Made by a program: the position numbers and the translations under genes. The notes beneath the pieces were generated by a model. It did not search any database. It was not told where the DNA came from and saw nothing but the letters and a program-made list of their open reading frames with translations. DNA of 64,000 nt from Limnohabitans sp. B9-3. GTDB lineage: Bacteria > Pseudomonadota > Gammaproteobacteria > Burkholderiales > Burkholderiaceae_C. The DNA is taken from positions 124,001-188,000 of the forward strand of contig NZ_NESI01000002.1 in the NCBI RefSeq assembly GCF_002778325.1. Reading direction: 5' to 3'. Below are positions 1 through 8,334 of the stretch, piece after piece (the stretch's first letter is position 1; every line of letters begins with the position of its first letter).

Positions 1-555
1 GCTGAAATCAAGGTAATGAATGACGCGGGCGAAGATGCACCACGCGGTCAAGTGGGTGAGGTTTGGGTGCGCGGCCCCATGGTCATGCAAGGCTATTGGA
101 AGCAGCCCGAAGCGACTGCCGCAGCCTTTGTTGACGGTTGGTTTCGGACCGGCGACTTGGGGCGCATGCGTGAAGATGGGTATGTGTTCATCGTGGATCG
201 CCTCAAAGACATGATCATCACGGGTGGTGAAAACGTCTACTGTGCCGAGGTCGAGGCCGTGCTGCGCAACCACCCGGATGTGGCACAAGCCGCCGTGATC
301 GGCGTGCCCGATGTGAAGTGGGGCGAGGCGGTGCATGCGGTCATTGTTTTGACCAACACGGCGAGCTTGTCGACCGATGACATGTCAGCCGCTTTGCACG
401 CGGCGTGTCACCAACAACTGGCTGGTTACAAATGCCCACGCAGCTTTAGCTTCTTGACGGAACTGCCGATGTCGGCTGCCGGAAAAATTCTGAAAAATGT
501 GCTGCGTGAACGTGAACGTGCACGTGCACGTGCACGTGCACGCGCACGCGCATGA
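1..555 (+). CDS. Acyl-CoA synthetase (AMP-binding), C-terminal part
   Basis: This is the 3' part of an ANL-superfamily acyl-CoA ligase whose 5' end lies outside the window; the frame is open from base 1. It would activate a carboxylic acid to its acyl-CoA using ATP. Visible are the late A-domain motif GYW.(12)GWFRTGDLG, the hinge region DRLKDMIITGGENVY, and the C-terminal lid ending in AAGKILKNVLRE with the conserved catalytic Lys. The substrate cannot be told from this fragment. The protein ends in an unusual (Arg-Glu)2(Arg-Ala)6 tail encoded by a hexanucleotide repeat that runs up to the stop codon. A Bug receptor and a dienoyl-CoA-reductase-like SDR follow on the same strand, which suggests one catabolic operon. 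Confidence 0.93.
   Translation, partial: AEIKVMNDAGEDAPRGQVGEVWVRGPMVMQGYWKQPEATAAAFVDGWFRTGDLGRMREDGYVFIVDRLKDMIITGGENVYCAEVEAVLRNHPDVAQAAVIGVPDVKWGEAVHAVIVLTNTASLSTDDMSAALHAACHQQLAGYKCPRSFSFLTELPMSAAGKILKNVLRERERARARARARARA
505..552 (+). repeat. Hexanucleotide repeat (CGTGAA)2(CGTGCA)4(CGCGCA)2 at the end of the ligase gene
   Basis: Eight hexamers in tandem directly precede the TGA stop. Because the unit is six bases, gain or loss of units changes the Arg-Ala tail length without shifting the frame. From 517 to 554 the strand alternates strictly pyrimidine-purine, a pattern compatible with Z-DNA, and the GTGCAC core is self-complementary. This is seen directly; any effect on expression is inference. 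Confidence 0.9.
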
Positions 556-591
556 AGCTCAACTGGTCTTTCATTTCAAAAGGAAAAAACG

Positions 592-1578
592 ATGAAGTCA
601 ACTCTCCTAAACCGTGTACGGCGTCATTCGTTACTGGTTGTGTGCGGCCTAGCTCTTTGTAGTGGTGGCCTCAGCGCGTTGGCGGCCGACCCTTTTCCTT
701 CTAAACCCATTTCTTTGGTACTGCCATTTCCCCCAGGTGGCTCTGTCGATCCTGTGTTTCGATCTTTGGCTGAAGCCGCTTCGCGTGATTTAGGGCAGCC
801 CGTGGTGTTGATGCACAAACCTGGCGCGGGCGGCATCATGGGGACGGCCTCTGTGGGCGCAATGAACGAGGCGGATGGCTATACCTTGGCGGTCATGCAT
901 AACTCAGTCATCCGTGCGCCCTTGATTCAAAAAGTGAATTTCGATCCTTTGCGCGATTTCACTTACATCGCTGGTTTGTTTGGGTTGAGCACAGGGGTTT
1001 CGGTCGCCATGGATGCACCCTGGAAGAATGTCGGTGAGCTCTTGGTAGATGCCAAAAAACAGCCGGGTGTGCTGAGTTGGGGCAACGTGGGGGCGATCAG
1101 TATCAACCGAATTTATGCCGAACGACTCGCCAAATTGGCTGGCACCAGTTTCAACATGGTGCCATTCAAAGGTGGCTCAGAAGCCTTCACCACGCTCATT
1201 GGCCGGCATTTGGATGTGTATGGCGACCCAGGCTTTGGCGCTCAGGTGCAAGGCGGCAAAGTTCGCTTGCTGGCAACCTTCACGGCGGAACGCCTCAAGC
1301 GTTACCCCAACGTACCCACGGTCAAAGAGTTGGGCTATGACTTGGTCATTGAATCCCCCATGGGTTTGGTGACCCCTAAAAATTTAGATCCCAAGATCGC
1401 GGCGCGGTTGGCGAGTGCCTTCAAAAAAGCAGCGTCTGACCCCGCTTATTTGAATCAATTGGAGCAGTTTGACTTTCAAGCGAATTGGACGTCTGGTGAG
1501 GAGTACGCAGCCTATGCCCGTTTGCAATTTGAACGCGATGCCAAGATGTTGAAAGAAATTGGCTTTAAACCTGAGTGA
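592..1578 (+). CDS. Bug/TctC-family periplasmic substrate-binding protein
   Basis: A 328-residue protein with a Sec signal peptide (about residues 1-32, cleavage near ALAA/DPF). It is followed by the Bug family hallmarks PLS-type strand ISLVLPFPPGGSVDP and KPGAGG, and by the late LGYDLVIESPMGLVTP segment. Bug proteins bind carboxylated solutes in the periplasm. Many are orphans without an adjacent TctAB permease, as here, so the ligand cannot be assigned. The start has an AAAAGGAAAAAACG ribosome-binding stretch. It sits 36 bp behind the ligase gene, and the next gene overlaps or abuts its stop, so co-transcription is likely. Confidence 0.92.
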   Translation: MKSTLLNRVRRHSLLVVCGLALCSGGLSALAADPFPSKPISLVLPFPPGGSVDPVFRSLAEAASRDLGQPVVLMHKPGAGGIMGTASVGAMNEADGYTLAVMHNSVIRAPLIQKVNFDPLRDFTYIAGLFGLSTGVSVAMDAPWKNVGELLVDAKKQPGVLSWGNVGAISINRIYAERLAKLAGTSFNMVPFKGGSEAFTTLIGRHLDVYGDPGFGAQVQGGKVRLLATFTAERLKRYPNVPTVKELGYDLVIESPMGLVTPKNLDPKIAARLASAFKKAASDPAYLNQLEQFDFQANWTSGEEYAAYARLQFERDAKMLKEIGFKPE

Positions 1579-1583
1579 GCTTT

Positions 1584-2396
1584 ATGACAACTTTGAACTT
1601 TGATTTTTCTGGCAAACATGTGTTTGTCGCCGGCGGCTCCAGCGGCATTAACTTTGGCATTGCGCAGGCGTTTGCGAAAGCCGGTGCACGCATTTCATTG
1701 ATCAGCCGCTCGGCCGAGAAGGTGGATGCAGCGGTGGCGCAACTCGCGTCTACCGGCGCGCAAGCGTGGGGCGCCTCCGCAGATGTTCGACAGCCCGCAG
1801 CCTTAGAGTCTGCATTTGCACAAGCCGCAGAAAAATTTGGACCGATTGATGTGCTGATTTCTGGCGCTGCGGGTAATTTCTTAGCCAGCGTGCTGGATAT
1901 GTCGCCCAACGCTTTCAAGACGGTGATCGACATTGATTTGTTGGGGAGCTTTCATGTTGTGCGCTTGGCGCATGCCTACTTGCAAAAACCGGGTGCCTGT
2001 GTGATTCAAATTTCTGCAGGCCAAGCATTTATTCCCACGCCATACCAGGCGCATGTGTGCGCGGCCAAAGCCGGTATTGACATGCTGACGCAAGTGCTGG
2101 CGTTGGAGTGGGGCGCGCAAGGCATTCGTATCAACTCCATCGTGCCTGGGCCGATTGCCGAGACAGAAGGGCTCAAACGTTTGGCACCCACCGCCGACAC
2201 CTTGTCTGCCATGACCCAACGCGTGCCTCTCAAGCGCTTGGGCGCCATCCAAGACATTGCCAACATGGCCATGGTGCTGGCCAGTGATTTGGGCGCATTC
2301 ATCACCGGCACCATCATTCCTGTGGATGGCGGTCTGGCGCTGACGGGGCCCCGTGACTTCAGTGCTGCGGCGGCCGCTTCGCAACAGTCGCGTTAG
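1584..2396 (+). CDS. SDR oxidoreductase of the 2,4-dienoyl-CoA reductase type
   Basis: A 270-residue short-chain dehydrogenase. The nucleotide-binding loop is AGGSSGINFGIA (residues 16-27). The segment GAAGNFL...NAFKTVIDIDLLGSF (95-123) is typical of peroxisomal-type 2,4-dienoyl-CoA and trans-2-enoyl-CoA reductases. As in that group, the classical YxxxK pair is absent: Lys162 is kept but the position four before it is Val, with a Tyr at 154. It may reduce or oxidise an unsaturated acyl-CoA made by the upstream ligase; this is inferred. ATG 1584 is preferred (GAGTGAG five bases upstream); a GTG at 1575 that overlaps the previous stop is the alternative. Confidence 0.85.
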   Translation: MTTLNFDFSGKHVFVAGGSSGINFGIAQAFAKAGARISLISRSAEKVDAAVAQLASTGAQAWGASADVRQPAALESAFAQAAEKFGPIDVLISGAAGNFLASVLDMSPNAFKTVIDIDLLGSFHVVRLAHAYLQKPGACVIQISAGQAFIPTPYQAHVCAAKAGIDMLTQVLALEWGAQGIRINSIVPGPIAETEGLKRLAPTADTLSAMTQRVPLKRLGAIQDIANMAMVLASDLGAFITGTIIPVDGGLALTGPRDFSAAAAASQQSR

Positions 2397-4159
2397 GCGT
2401 GACACCTGGTCAACGCATGCTTGGCCGCTAAGTAGCCAAACGTGATCGCTGGCCCAATCGTGATGCCAGGTGCGGGATACACGCCACCCATGATGGAATG
2501 CATGTCGTTGCCCGCCGCGTATAAGCCGTCAATCGCCACGCCTTGTGCGTTGAGCACACGTGCATCGCCATCGGTGAGCAAGCCTGTGGCCGCACCAATG
2601 TCGCCGGGGTAGAGCGCAATCGCGTAGAAAGGGCCTTCGCGCAAAGCGCCCAAACAGGGGTTGGGACCGTGCCATGTGGCGTCGCCATTGGCGCGTTGAT
2701 AGTCGGTGGTGCCACGTTGGAAATCTTCATCTACACCTTGGTCGGCAAATGCATTGAAGCGCTCAACCGTGGCGTTGAATTTGTCTGCTGGCAGCTTGAG
2801 CTGTAGTGCGAGCTCAGCCAAGCTGTTGCCTTGTTTCAAATAACCATCAGCCAAGAACGGCTTGATGCCCTTACCGCCGGGGCGCACCATACCAATGCCA
2901 TAACGCTTTAAGGCGCCTGAATCGCAAACAAGCCAAGACGGCACACTGGGAATGGTGGCATGGCGGGCTTGCATGGCTATGCCAAACAAGTGGTACGAGG
3001 TCGATTCGTTCACATAGCGCTGGCCTTGGCTGTCCACGGTGATCATGCCGGGTTTGCCGCGGTCCATCACAAAGTGCGGGAACACGGCGGTGCTGCCATC
3101 GGTACGTTGGCGTGTGGATACTGGCGCCCAAAACGCATGGCTCAAACCCTCATTGCCGAGTTGGCCACCCGCTTGAATGGCCAAGTCTTGTGCACAGCCT
3201 GTGTGGCCGGGGGCTGCGGGACACCATGCTTCTTTGGCGCCGGGTAACAAATCAGTCCGGCGTGTGGCGTGACGGTTGAAGCCGCCGCTGGCCATGACCA
3301 CGCCACCTTTGCAGCGTACCGTGCGTCTGACCTGGCTTCCGTCAGTCAAGGTTTGTTGCAACACCACGCCTTGAATGACGTTGCCCTCTTGCAGCAGTCG
3401 CATGGCTTCGGTGTTCGTGACCAACAAACCATCGCGTTGGATGTAGCTGTACAGCATGCGCGCAATCATGGCGTTGCCCATGACCAAGCGCGTGCTGCGT
3501 GGGTGCAATAGTTGGTCAAGAAAGTGGCGCACGATGATGCGGACGCTGTAGCTGAATGACTTCCAATTTTGAGTCAAGCGCAACAAATGGAAAATGTCAT
3601 CGCGGTCCACCATCATGCCGCCGAGCACGGTGAACTCGGGGATGGGGTTGCGCACCAGCGGCAGATTGGGTCCGAGTAATTTGCCATCAAAGGGTTGTGG
3701 CTCGATCGCACGGCCTCGCAGCACCGAGCCTTCCAATTCAGACAAATAGTCAGGGTGCAACATGCGCACTTGAAATTGCAACGCGCTGTGGGCTTCGAGT
3801 TTGGCAATGGCAGGTGGGCCATTGTCGATAAATGCTTGTCGAAGCTTGGGATCAGATCGCTCGCCGACGGCGAGGTTCAGAAAGGTGGCCACGCGCTCGG
3901 GCGTGTCGTCGGGGTTGACTTCCAAGCCGCGTTGCGTGCCAGGCACCCAGGTGGTGGCGGCGGACCAAGCGGTGGTGCCGCCCACATGGCCCGTGCGTTC
4001 GACCAACAGCACGCGTGCGCCGTCAATCGCCGCATTGAGTGCGGCTGAGAAACCTGCACTGCCAGAACCAATCACCACCAAGTCCACGGTGTCGTGGTCA
4101 TTGAGTTGAGAGAGGTCGGTGCTGATGCGCTGATGAAGGGGATGCAAGGTGTCGTTCAT
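2393..4159 (-). CDS. FAD-dependent dehydrogenase, 3-ketosteroid-dehydrogenase-like
   Basis: A 588-residue FAD_binding_2 flavoprotein. The dinucleotide-binding motif is GSGSAG (31-36), followed by VERTGHVGGTTAWS. Two features match 3-oxosteroid 1-dehydrogenases (KstD): NESTSY, with Tyr389 at the place of the proton-abstracting Tyr, and Y561-PAP-G565, matching the Tyr/Gly pair that holds a ring ketone. This suggests desaturation next to a ketone on a ring, as KstD and 4-oxocyclohexanecarboxylate desaturases do; steroid use is not supported by the neighbours. The gene lies 3 bp behind the shikimate-dehydrogenase-like gene on the same strand, and its 3' end overlaps the convergent SDR by 4 bp. 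Confidence 0.9.
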   Translation of the reverse strand: MNDTLHPLHQRISTDLSQLNDHDTVDLVVIGSGSAGFSAALNAAIDGARVLLVERTGHVGGTTAWSAATTWVPGTQRGLEVNPDDTPERVATFLNLAVGERSDPKLRQAFIDNGPPAIAKLEAHSALQFQVRMLHPDYLSELEGSVLRGRAIEPQPFDGKLLGPNLPLVRNPIPEFTVLGGMMVDRDDIFHLLRLTQNWKSFSYSVRIIVRHFLDQLLHPRSTRLVMGNAMIARMLYSYIQRDGLLVTNTEAMRLLQEGNVIQGVVLQQTLTDGSQVRRTVRCKGGVVMASGGFNRHATRRTDLLPGAKEAWCPAAPGHTGCAQDLAIQAGGQLGNEGLSHAFWAPVSTRQRTDGSTAVFPHFVMDRGKPGMITVDSQGQRYVNESTSYHLFGIAMQARHATIPSVPSWLVCDSGALKRYGIGMVRPGGKGIKPFLADGYLKQGNSLAELALQLKLPADKFNATVERFNAFADQGVDEDFQRGTTDYQRANGDATWHGPNPCLGALREGPFYAIALYPGDIGAATGLLTDGDARVLNAQGVAIDGLYAAGNDMHSIMGGVYPAPGITIGPAITFGYLAAKHALTRCHA

Positions 4160-4162
4160 GAA

Positions 4163-4975
4163 TCAAGCCTCCAATAAGAAATTAACCATCAGTTCGCGCA
4201 CTTGCGCAAACATATCGGCACCTGTCACGGTCTTGCAGCCTTTGGCGCGCGCCGCCGCAATCAACGGGGTGATGGCGGGGGCCGTGATGACGCAGCCGAC
4301 AAACATGTCGTCATGAATTTTGGTGATGTCAATCGGCGTGGGATCGGCTTCTTTCATGCCGATGGGCGTGGCGTTGACGGCCACATCAAACCCTGTGGGG
4401 TCGGGGCTGCCAAGTGTGAACTTTTCAAGATGGGTGACCTTGCCCAGTTTCAAACTGTTGAGGCGGTCGATCAAGGATTGGCGGCGTTGGTCATCCGGGT
4501 CGTGAATGGCCAACTCGCTCACCCCCGCCAGCACCAAACTGTGCGCAATGGCAGAGCCTGCGCCACCTGCGCCGACCAACAAGGCGCGTTTGTTGTTCAA
4601 CGTGCAACCGTTTTTCTCCATGGCGCGCACATAGCCCAAACCATCGAACATGTCGCCATGCCAATGGCCTTGCGCGTCGCGTCGCACGGTGTTCACGGTG
4701 CCCAGAAAAGCGGCGCGCTCTGACAAGGTGTCGCAAAACGCGGTGCATGCAAATTTGTGCGGCACGGTGACGATGAGGCCGTCGATGTTGCGCGCACGCT
4801 TGGTGCCTGCCCACCAATCGGTCAAGTCCGAAGGGGTGACGTGGGCTGGGACGCAGATGGCGTCGCGGCCATGCGATGCAAAGGCTTGGGTCACGCCAAA
4901 AGGTGATTTCACTTGGGCAATGGGGTCGCCAACAATGACGTGCACACGTGTGGCGCCGCTGAAGTTTTCAAGCAT
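4163..4975 (-). CDS. Shikimate dehydrogenase-like oxidoreductase (copy 1)
   Basis: A 270-residue AroE-fold protein. The substrate domain carries VPHK with the catalytic Lys74 and Asp111. The NAD(P) domain has GAGGAG (135-140) and ATPIGM. Compared with biosynthetic AroE, the S.SP substrate motif reads VKSP (the first Ser is lost), and the G.NTDG motif reads GDMFDG (108-113), so the catalytic Asp is kept but its neighbours differ. It is therefore unlikely to be the housekeeping aroE and probably acts on a quinate/shikimate-like acid. It is the first gene of a leftward pair with the FAD dehydrogenase, and is divergent from an IclR regulator across a palindromic operator. Confidence 0.88.
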   Translation of the reverse strand: MLENFSGATRVHVIVGDPIAQVKSPFGVTQAFASHGRDAICVPAHVTPSDLTDWWAGTKRARNIDGLIVTVPHKFACTAFCDTLSERAAFLGTVNTVRRDAQGHWHGDMFDGLGYVRAMEKNGCTLNNKRALLVGAGGAGSAIAHSLVLAGVSELAIHDPDDQRRQSLIDRLNSLKLGKVTHLEKFTLGSPDPTGFDVAVNATPIGMKEADPTPIDITKIHDDMFVGCVITAPAITPLIAAARAKGCKTVTGADMFAQVRELMVNFLLEA

Positions 4976-5010
4976 GGTGATGAAGCTTTGAGTGGATGAA
5001 TGTGTCGCAG

Positions 5011-5068
5011 TTTATACAAAAATGGAATGACGTTCAACTTTTGAACAAATTTCATTTTTTGTGATAAA
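5011..5068. promoter_or_regulatory. Divergent promoters sharing one palindromic operator
   Basis: The sequence GTTCAA-CTT-TTGAAC (5032-5046) is a perfect 6-3-6 inverted repeat. Its right arm TTGAAC (5041-5046) makes a rightward -35, followed 16 bp later by GATAAA (5063-5068) with an upstream TG. Its left arm read on the minus strand is also TTGAAC, followed 15 bp later by TATAAA (5016-5011). One bound regulator would cover both -35 boxes. The adjacent IclR protein is the obvious candidate; binding is inferred. Confidence 0.6.
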
Positions 5069-5101
5069 GTCCAATTCAACATTTACCAACCACACACCAC
5101 T

Positions 5102-5917
5102 ATGAGCAGCGTACTTGAGAGAACTTTGGGCATCTTGGAGCTCTTGTCTAGCCAAGAGCAGGGCGTTGAGCTGGCTGTGTTGGCCGACAAGCTCAACATG
5201 CCTAAGAGTGCTGCGCACCGCCTGTTGGCGGACCTCATTCGTTTCGGCTATGTCCGCCAAACCCGCGACATGGGCGAGTATGTGTTGACCACCAAACTTG
5301 TGTCGCTGGGCTTGACCTACCTTAGCAAAACAGGCGTCATTGATGTGGCGCAGCCCTTGCTCGACCGCTTGGCCGAGCAAACGGGCGAGCTGGTGCGTTT
5401 GTCAGTAGTGGACGGTGACCGCTTGATTTGGGTGGCACGCGCACAAGGTGCTCGCCAAGGTCTGCGCTATGACCCGGACATGGGCAGTATTGCGCGGTTG
5501 AGTTGTTCGTCATCTGGCTTGGCTTGGTTGTCCACCATGAAGGATGACGATGCTTTGGCCTTGGTGTCGCAACAAGGCCTAGGGACGCCACAAGAGTTCG
5601 GCCCCAACGCGCCCAAAAGTTTGAAAGCCTTCCTCAAGGTGTTGCAAGACACCCGTAAACAAGGCTACAGCCTGACCGAAGAAACCTACACCGCAGGGTT
5701 GAACGCCATTGCCGTGCCGGTGGGTTTGGCTGGGCAGTTGCCCATGGGCACCATCAGCGTGGCGGGACCTTCTGCACGTTTGACGCGCGAGCGCATGTTG
5801 GCACTTGTGCCTGACTTGCTGTCGTACGCCGCGCAGCTGGCCGCAGCCAGTGGTGCGTCGCCCATGTTGACGCGCGGCACCAGTCAAGTGCGTTTGCAAC
5901 CTATTTACGCAGCTTGA
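5102..5917 (+). CDS. IclR-family transcriptional regulator (copy 1)
   Basis: A 271-residue regulator with an N-terminal winged helix-turn-helix (about residues 1-65, with LADKLNMPKSAAHRLLADL as the HTH) and the C-terminal effector domain ending in LNAIAVPV...GTISVAGPSARL. IclR proteins bind small acids and act as repressors or activators of nearby catabolic genes. It is divergent from the AroE-like/FAD pair and lies 4 bp in front of the FAD-NIPSNAP gene, so it probably controls both arms through the palindrome at 5032-5046 and also itself. The effector is unknown. Confidence 0.93.
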   Translation: MSSVLERTLGILELLSSQEQGVELAVLADKLNMPKSAAHRLLADLIRFGYVRQTRDMGEYVLTTKLVSLGLTYLSKTGVIDVAQPLLDRLAEQTGELVRLSVVDGDRLIWVARAQGARQGLRYDPDMGSIARLSCSSSGLAWLSTMKDDDALALVSQQGLGTPQEFGPNAPKSLKAFLKVLQDTRKQGYSLTEETYTAGLNAIAVPVGLAGQLPMGTISVAGPSARLTRERMLALVPDLLSYAAQLAAASGASPMLTRGTSQVRLQPIYAA

Positions 5918-5921
5918 GACC

Positions 5922-8315
5922 ATGAGCCGCCACAGCGCCTCTACGCACTGGGATTGCGATTTGCTTGTCGTGGGCTCGGGCGCAGGTGCGCTGTCTACGG
6001 CCGTCACGGCTGCGCACTTGGGGCTCAAAGTTATCGTCGTTGAAAAGGATCCGCAATACGGCGGTACCACCGCATGGTCGGGTGGTTGGATGTGGATTCC
6101 ACGCAACCCGTTGGCGATCAAAGCGGGCATGACCGAACCGATTGAAAAGCCGCTGGCGTATTTGCGCCGCGAGTTGGGCGAACAGTTTGACGAAACGCGT
6201 GTGCGCGCTTTTCTCACGCACGGGCCGCGAATGTTGCGCTTCTTTAAAGAGAACACGGCTTTGCAGTTCATCGATGGCAACTTGATTCCCGATTTCCACG
6301 GCAAGACCGAAGATGCTGCTCTGGGCGGCCGTTCGGTGTGTGCCGCGCCGTTCAATGGCCGCTGGCTGGGCAAACATGTGAAGCAGCTCAAAACGCCGTT
6401 GTACGAGATGACTTTCCTCGGCATGGGCATTGCCTCGGGGGCTGACATTCGACACTTCTTCAATGCGCTGCGTTCATGGGGCTCGTTCTTTCATGTGGCC
6501 AAGCGCCTCACGTTTCATGTATTTGATTTGGCAATCCATGGTCGAGGGATGCAGCTGGTCAACGGCAATGCCTTGGTCGCAGGTTTGGCAAAGTCGACTT
6601 TTGATGCGGGGGGGGACATTCGCGTGAACAGCCCAGCGGTGCGTTTGGTCACAGAAGCAGGTGCTGACGGTGTGCAAAAAGTGCGTGGCGCCGTGGTGAT
6701 GCACAACGGTGCAGAGCAAACTATTCGCGCCAAACGCGGCGTGATGTTGGCCACTGGCGGTTTCCCGCATGACCCACAACGTAAGAGCCAACTCTTGCCG
6801 CACGACCCGACAGGCCAACAACATTTCTCAGCCGCGTCGCGTGGCAACACCGGCGATGGCTTGCGCTTGGGCGAGTCGGTGGGCGCTGTGGTCGCCACCG
6901 ATTTGAAGCACGCGGCTGCCATGGCGCCCGTGTCGCTGGTGCCACGTCAAGATGGAACCACCGCCCACTTCCCACATTTGATTGAACGCGGCAAGCCCGG
7001 CCTGATTGCCGTGACACGCTTTGGTAAACGCTTTGTGAACGAAGCCGACTCCTACCACGACTTCATGCAAGGTTTGATCAACGCATTACCCGAAGGCGAG
7101 CCCGTGCAAGCGTGGTTGGTGGTGGACCACCGCTTTATCTGCCGCTGGGGCTTAGGCGCGGTCAAGCCTGCACCTGTGCCCATGCATGGCATGTTGGCCA
7201 ATGGTTACTTGAAACGTGGCAACACCTTGGCCGAATTGGCGGATGCGTGTGGCATTGAAGCCGTGGCCTTGCAAAACACCGTGGCGCGTTACAACACCCA
7301 AGCCGACATTGGCTACGACGGTGAATTTGCCAAAGGCCAAACCGCGTACAACCGCGTGCAAGGCGACGCCATGCACGCAGGCCTTAACCCGAATATGGCG
7401 CCCATTCAAGACGGCCCGTTTTACGCCGTGCGCATTGTGGCTGGCAGCTTGGGCACGTTTGCGGGCTTGCGTTGCAACGAACACGCCCAAGTGCTCAACG
7501 CGCAAGGCCAGCCAATCGACGGTTTGTACGCCGGTGGCAACGACCTCTCCAGCGTGATGGGCGGCAACTATCCGAGCGGCGGTATCACTCTCGGCCCCGC
7601 CATGACATTTGGTTATTTGGCCGCGCATCATGCTGCCCGTTTATCTCCTGACTTTGCTTCTTCTGAACATCCATTTTTGAATAGGACCTCTCCCATGTAT
7701 TACGAACTCGCCACCATGACGCTGCCTTTTGGCACCGCTGCCCAAGCTGCTGCCAATGTGCAAACTTTCGCTGCGCAAGGTCAAGGCGAATTGCTGGGCT
7801 GCTGGTTTACCGACATTGGTGTACTCAACCAAATGGTTGTGTTGCGCGGCTTTGACGACTTGGCCACCTTGCAAGCCGAGCGCAACCGCACGCAACACAA
7901 CGCCAGCCCCTTTGGTTGTGGCGACATTTTCCAAAGTTTGGAGCAACACAGCTACCAAGGCTTTCCTTGGATGAAGCCCGTGCGACCCAGTGCCGAGAGC
8001 GGCATCAACGGCCCCGTGTATGAAATTCGAACCTACGGTATCAAACCCGGTGGCGTGCAACCCACTCTTGATTTGTGGGAGCAAGCCATTCCGGTGCGCG
8101 ACAAAATTTCACCTTGTGTGGTGGCGATGGTCGCTTTAGATGGCCCGCTGCGCTTTACCAACATCTGGGCATATCCCACACTCGATGCACGCAGCAAAGC
8201 CCGTGCAGATGCTGTGGCCCAAGGTATTTGGCCACCCAAAGGCGGCCCAGCCAACCTGACCACCAACATGGTGTCCACCATCGCGTTGCCCACCGCGGTG
8301 TCGCCTTTGAAATAA
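5922..8315 (+). CDS. FAD-dependent dehydrogenase fused to a tandem NIPSNAP module
   Basis: A 797-residue protein. Residues 1-575 are a KstD-like FAD_binding_2 dehydrogenase: GSGAGA (18-23), GGTTAWSGG, NEADSY with Tyr378, and Y550-PSG-G554. After a short linker, residues 592-797 are two NIPSNAP-type ferredoxin-like repeats (MYYELATMTLPFG and VYEIRTYGIKPGG). The junction keeps what looks like a former gene start: AGGA at 7683-7686, then ATG at 7695 with 8 bp spacing, in frame. The NIPSNAP part may therefore also be made alone from an internal start. NIPSNAP homologues usually occur as separate small proteins of unclear function. The enzyme probably desaturates a ring next to a ketone. Confidence 0.88.
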   Translation: MSRHSASTHWDCDLLVVGSGAGALSTAVTAAHLGLKVIVVEKDPQYGGTTAWSGGWMWIPRNPLAIKAGMTEPIEKPLAYLRRELGEQFDETRVRAFLTHGPRMLRFFKENTALQFIDGNLIPDFHGKTEDAALGGRSVCAAPFNGRWLGKHVKQLKTPLYEMTFLGMGIASGADIRHFFNALRSWGSFFHVAKRLTFHVFDLAIHGRGMQLVNGNALVAGLAKSTFDAGGDIRVNSPAVRLVTEAGADGVQKVRGAVVMHNGAEQTIRAKRGVMLATGGFPHDPQRKSQLLPHDPTGQQHFSAASRGNTGDGLRLGESVGAVVATDLKHAAAMAPVSLVPRQDGTTAHFPHLIERGKPGLIAVTRFGKRFVNEADSYHDFMQGLINALPEGEPVQAWLVVDHRFICRWGLGAVKPAPVPMHGMLANGYLKRGNTLAELADACGIEAVALQNTVARYNTQADIGYDGEFAKGQTAYNRVQGDAMHAGLNPNMAPIQDGPFYAVRIVAGSLGTFAGLRCNEHAQVLNAQGQPIDGLYAGGNDLSSVMGGNYPSGGITLGPAMTFGYLAAHHAARLSPDFASSEHPFLNRTSPMYYELATMTLPFGTAAQAAANVQTFAAQGQGELLGCWFTDIGVLNQMVVLRGFDDLATLQAERNRTQHNASPFGCGDIFQSLEQHSYQGFPWMKPVRPSAESGINGPVYEIRTYGIKPGGVQPTLDLWEQAIPVRDKISPCVVAMVALDGPLRFTNIWAYPTLDARSKARADAVAQGIWPPKGGPANLTTNMVSTIALPTAVSPLK

Positions 8316-8334
8316 GTCACGAGGGCAGCACACC

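Noticed and set aside
505..552. Short CRISPR-like array
   Set aside because: The six-base units have no spacers and are translated; this is a simple sequence repeat.
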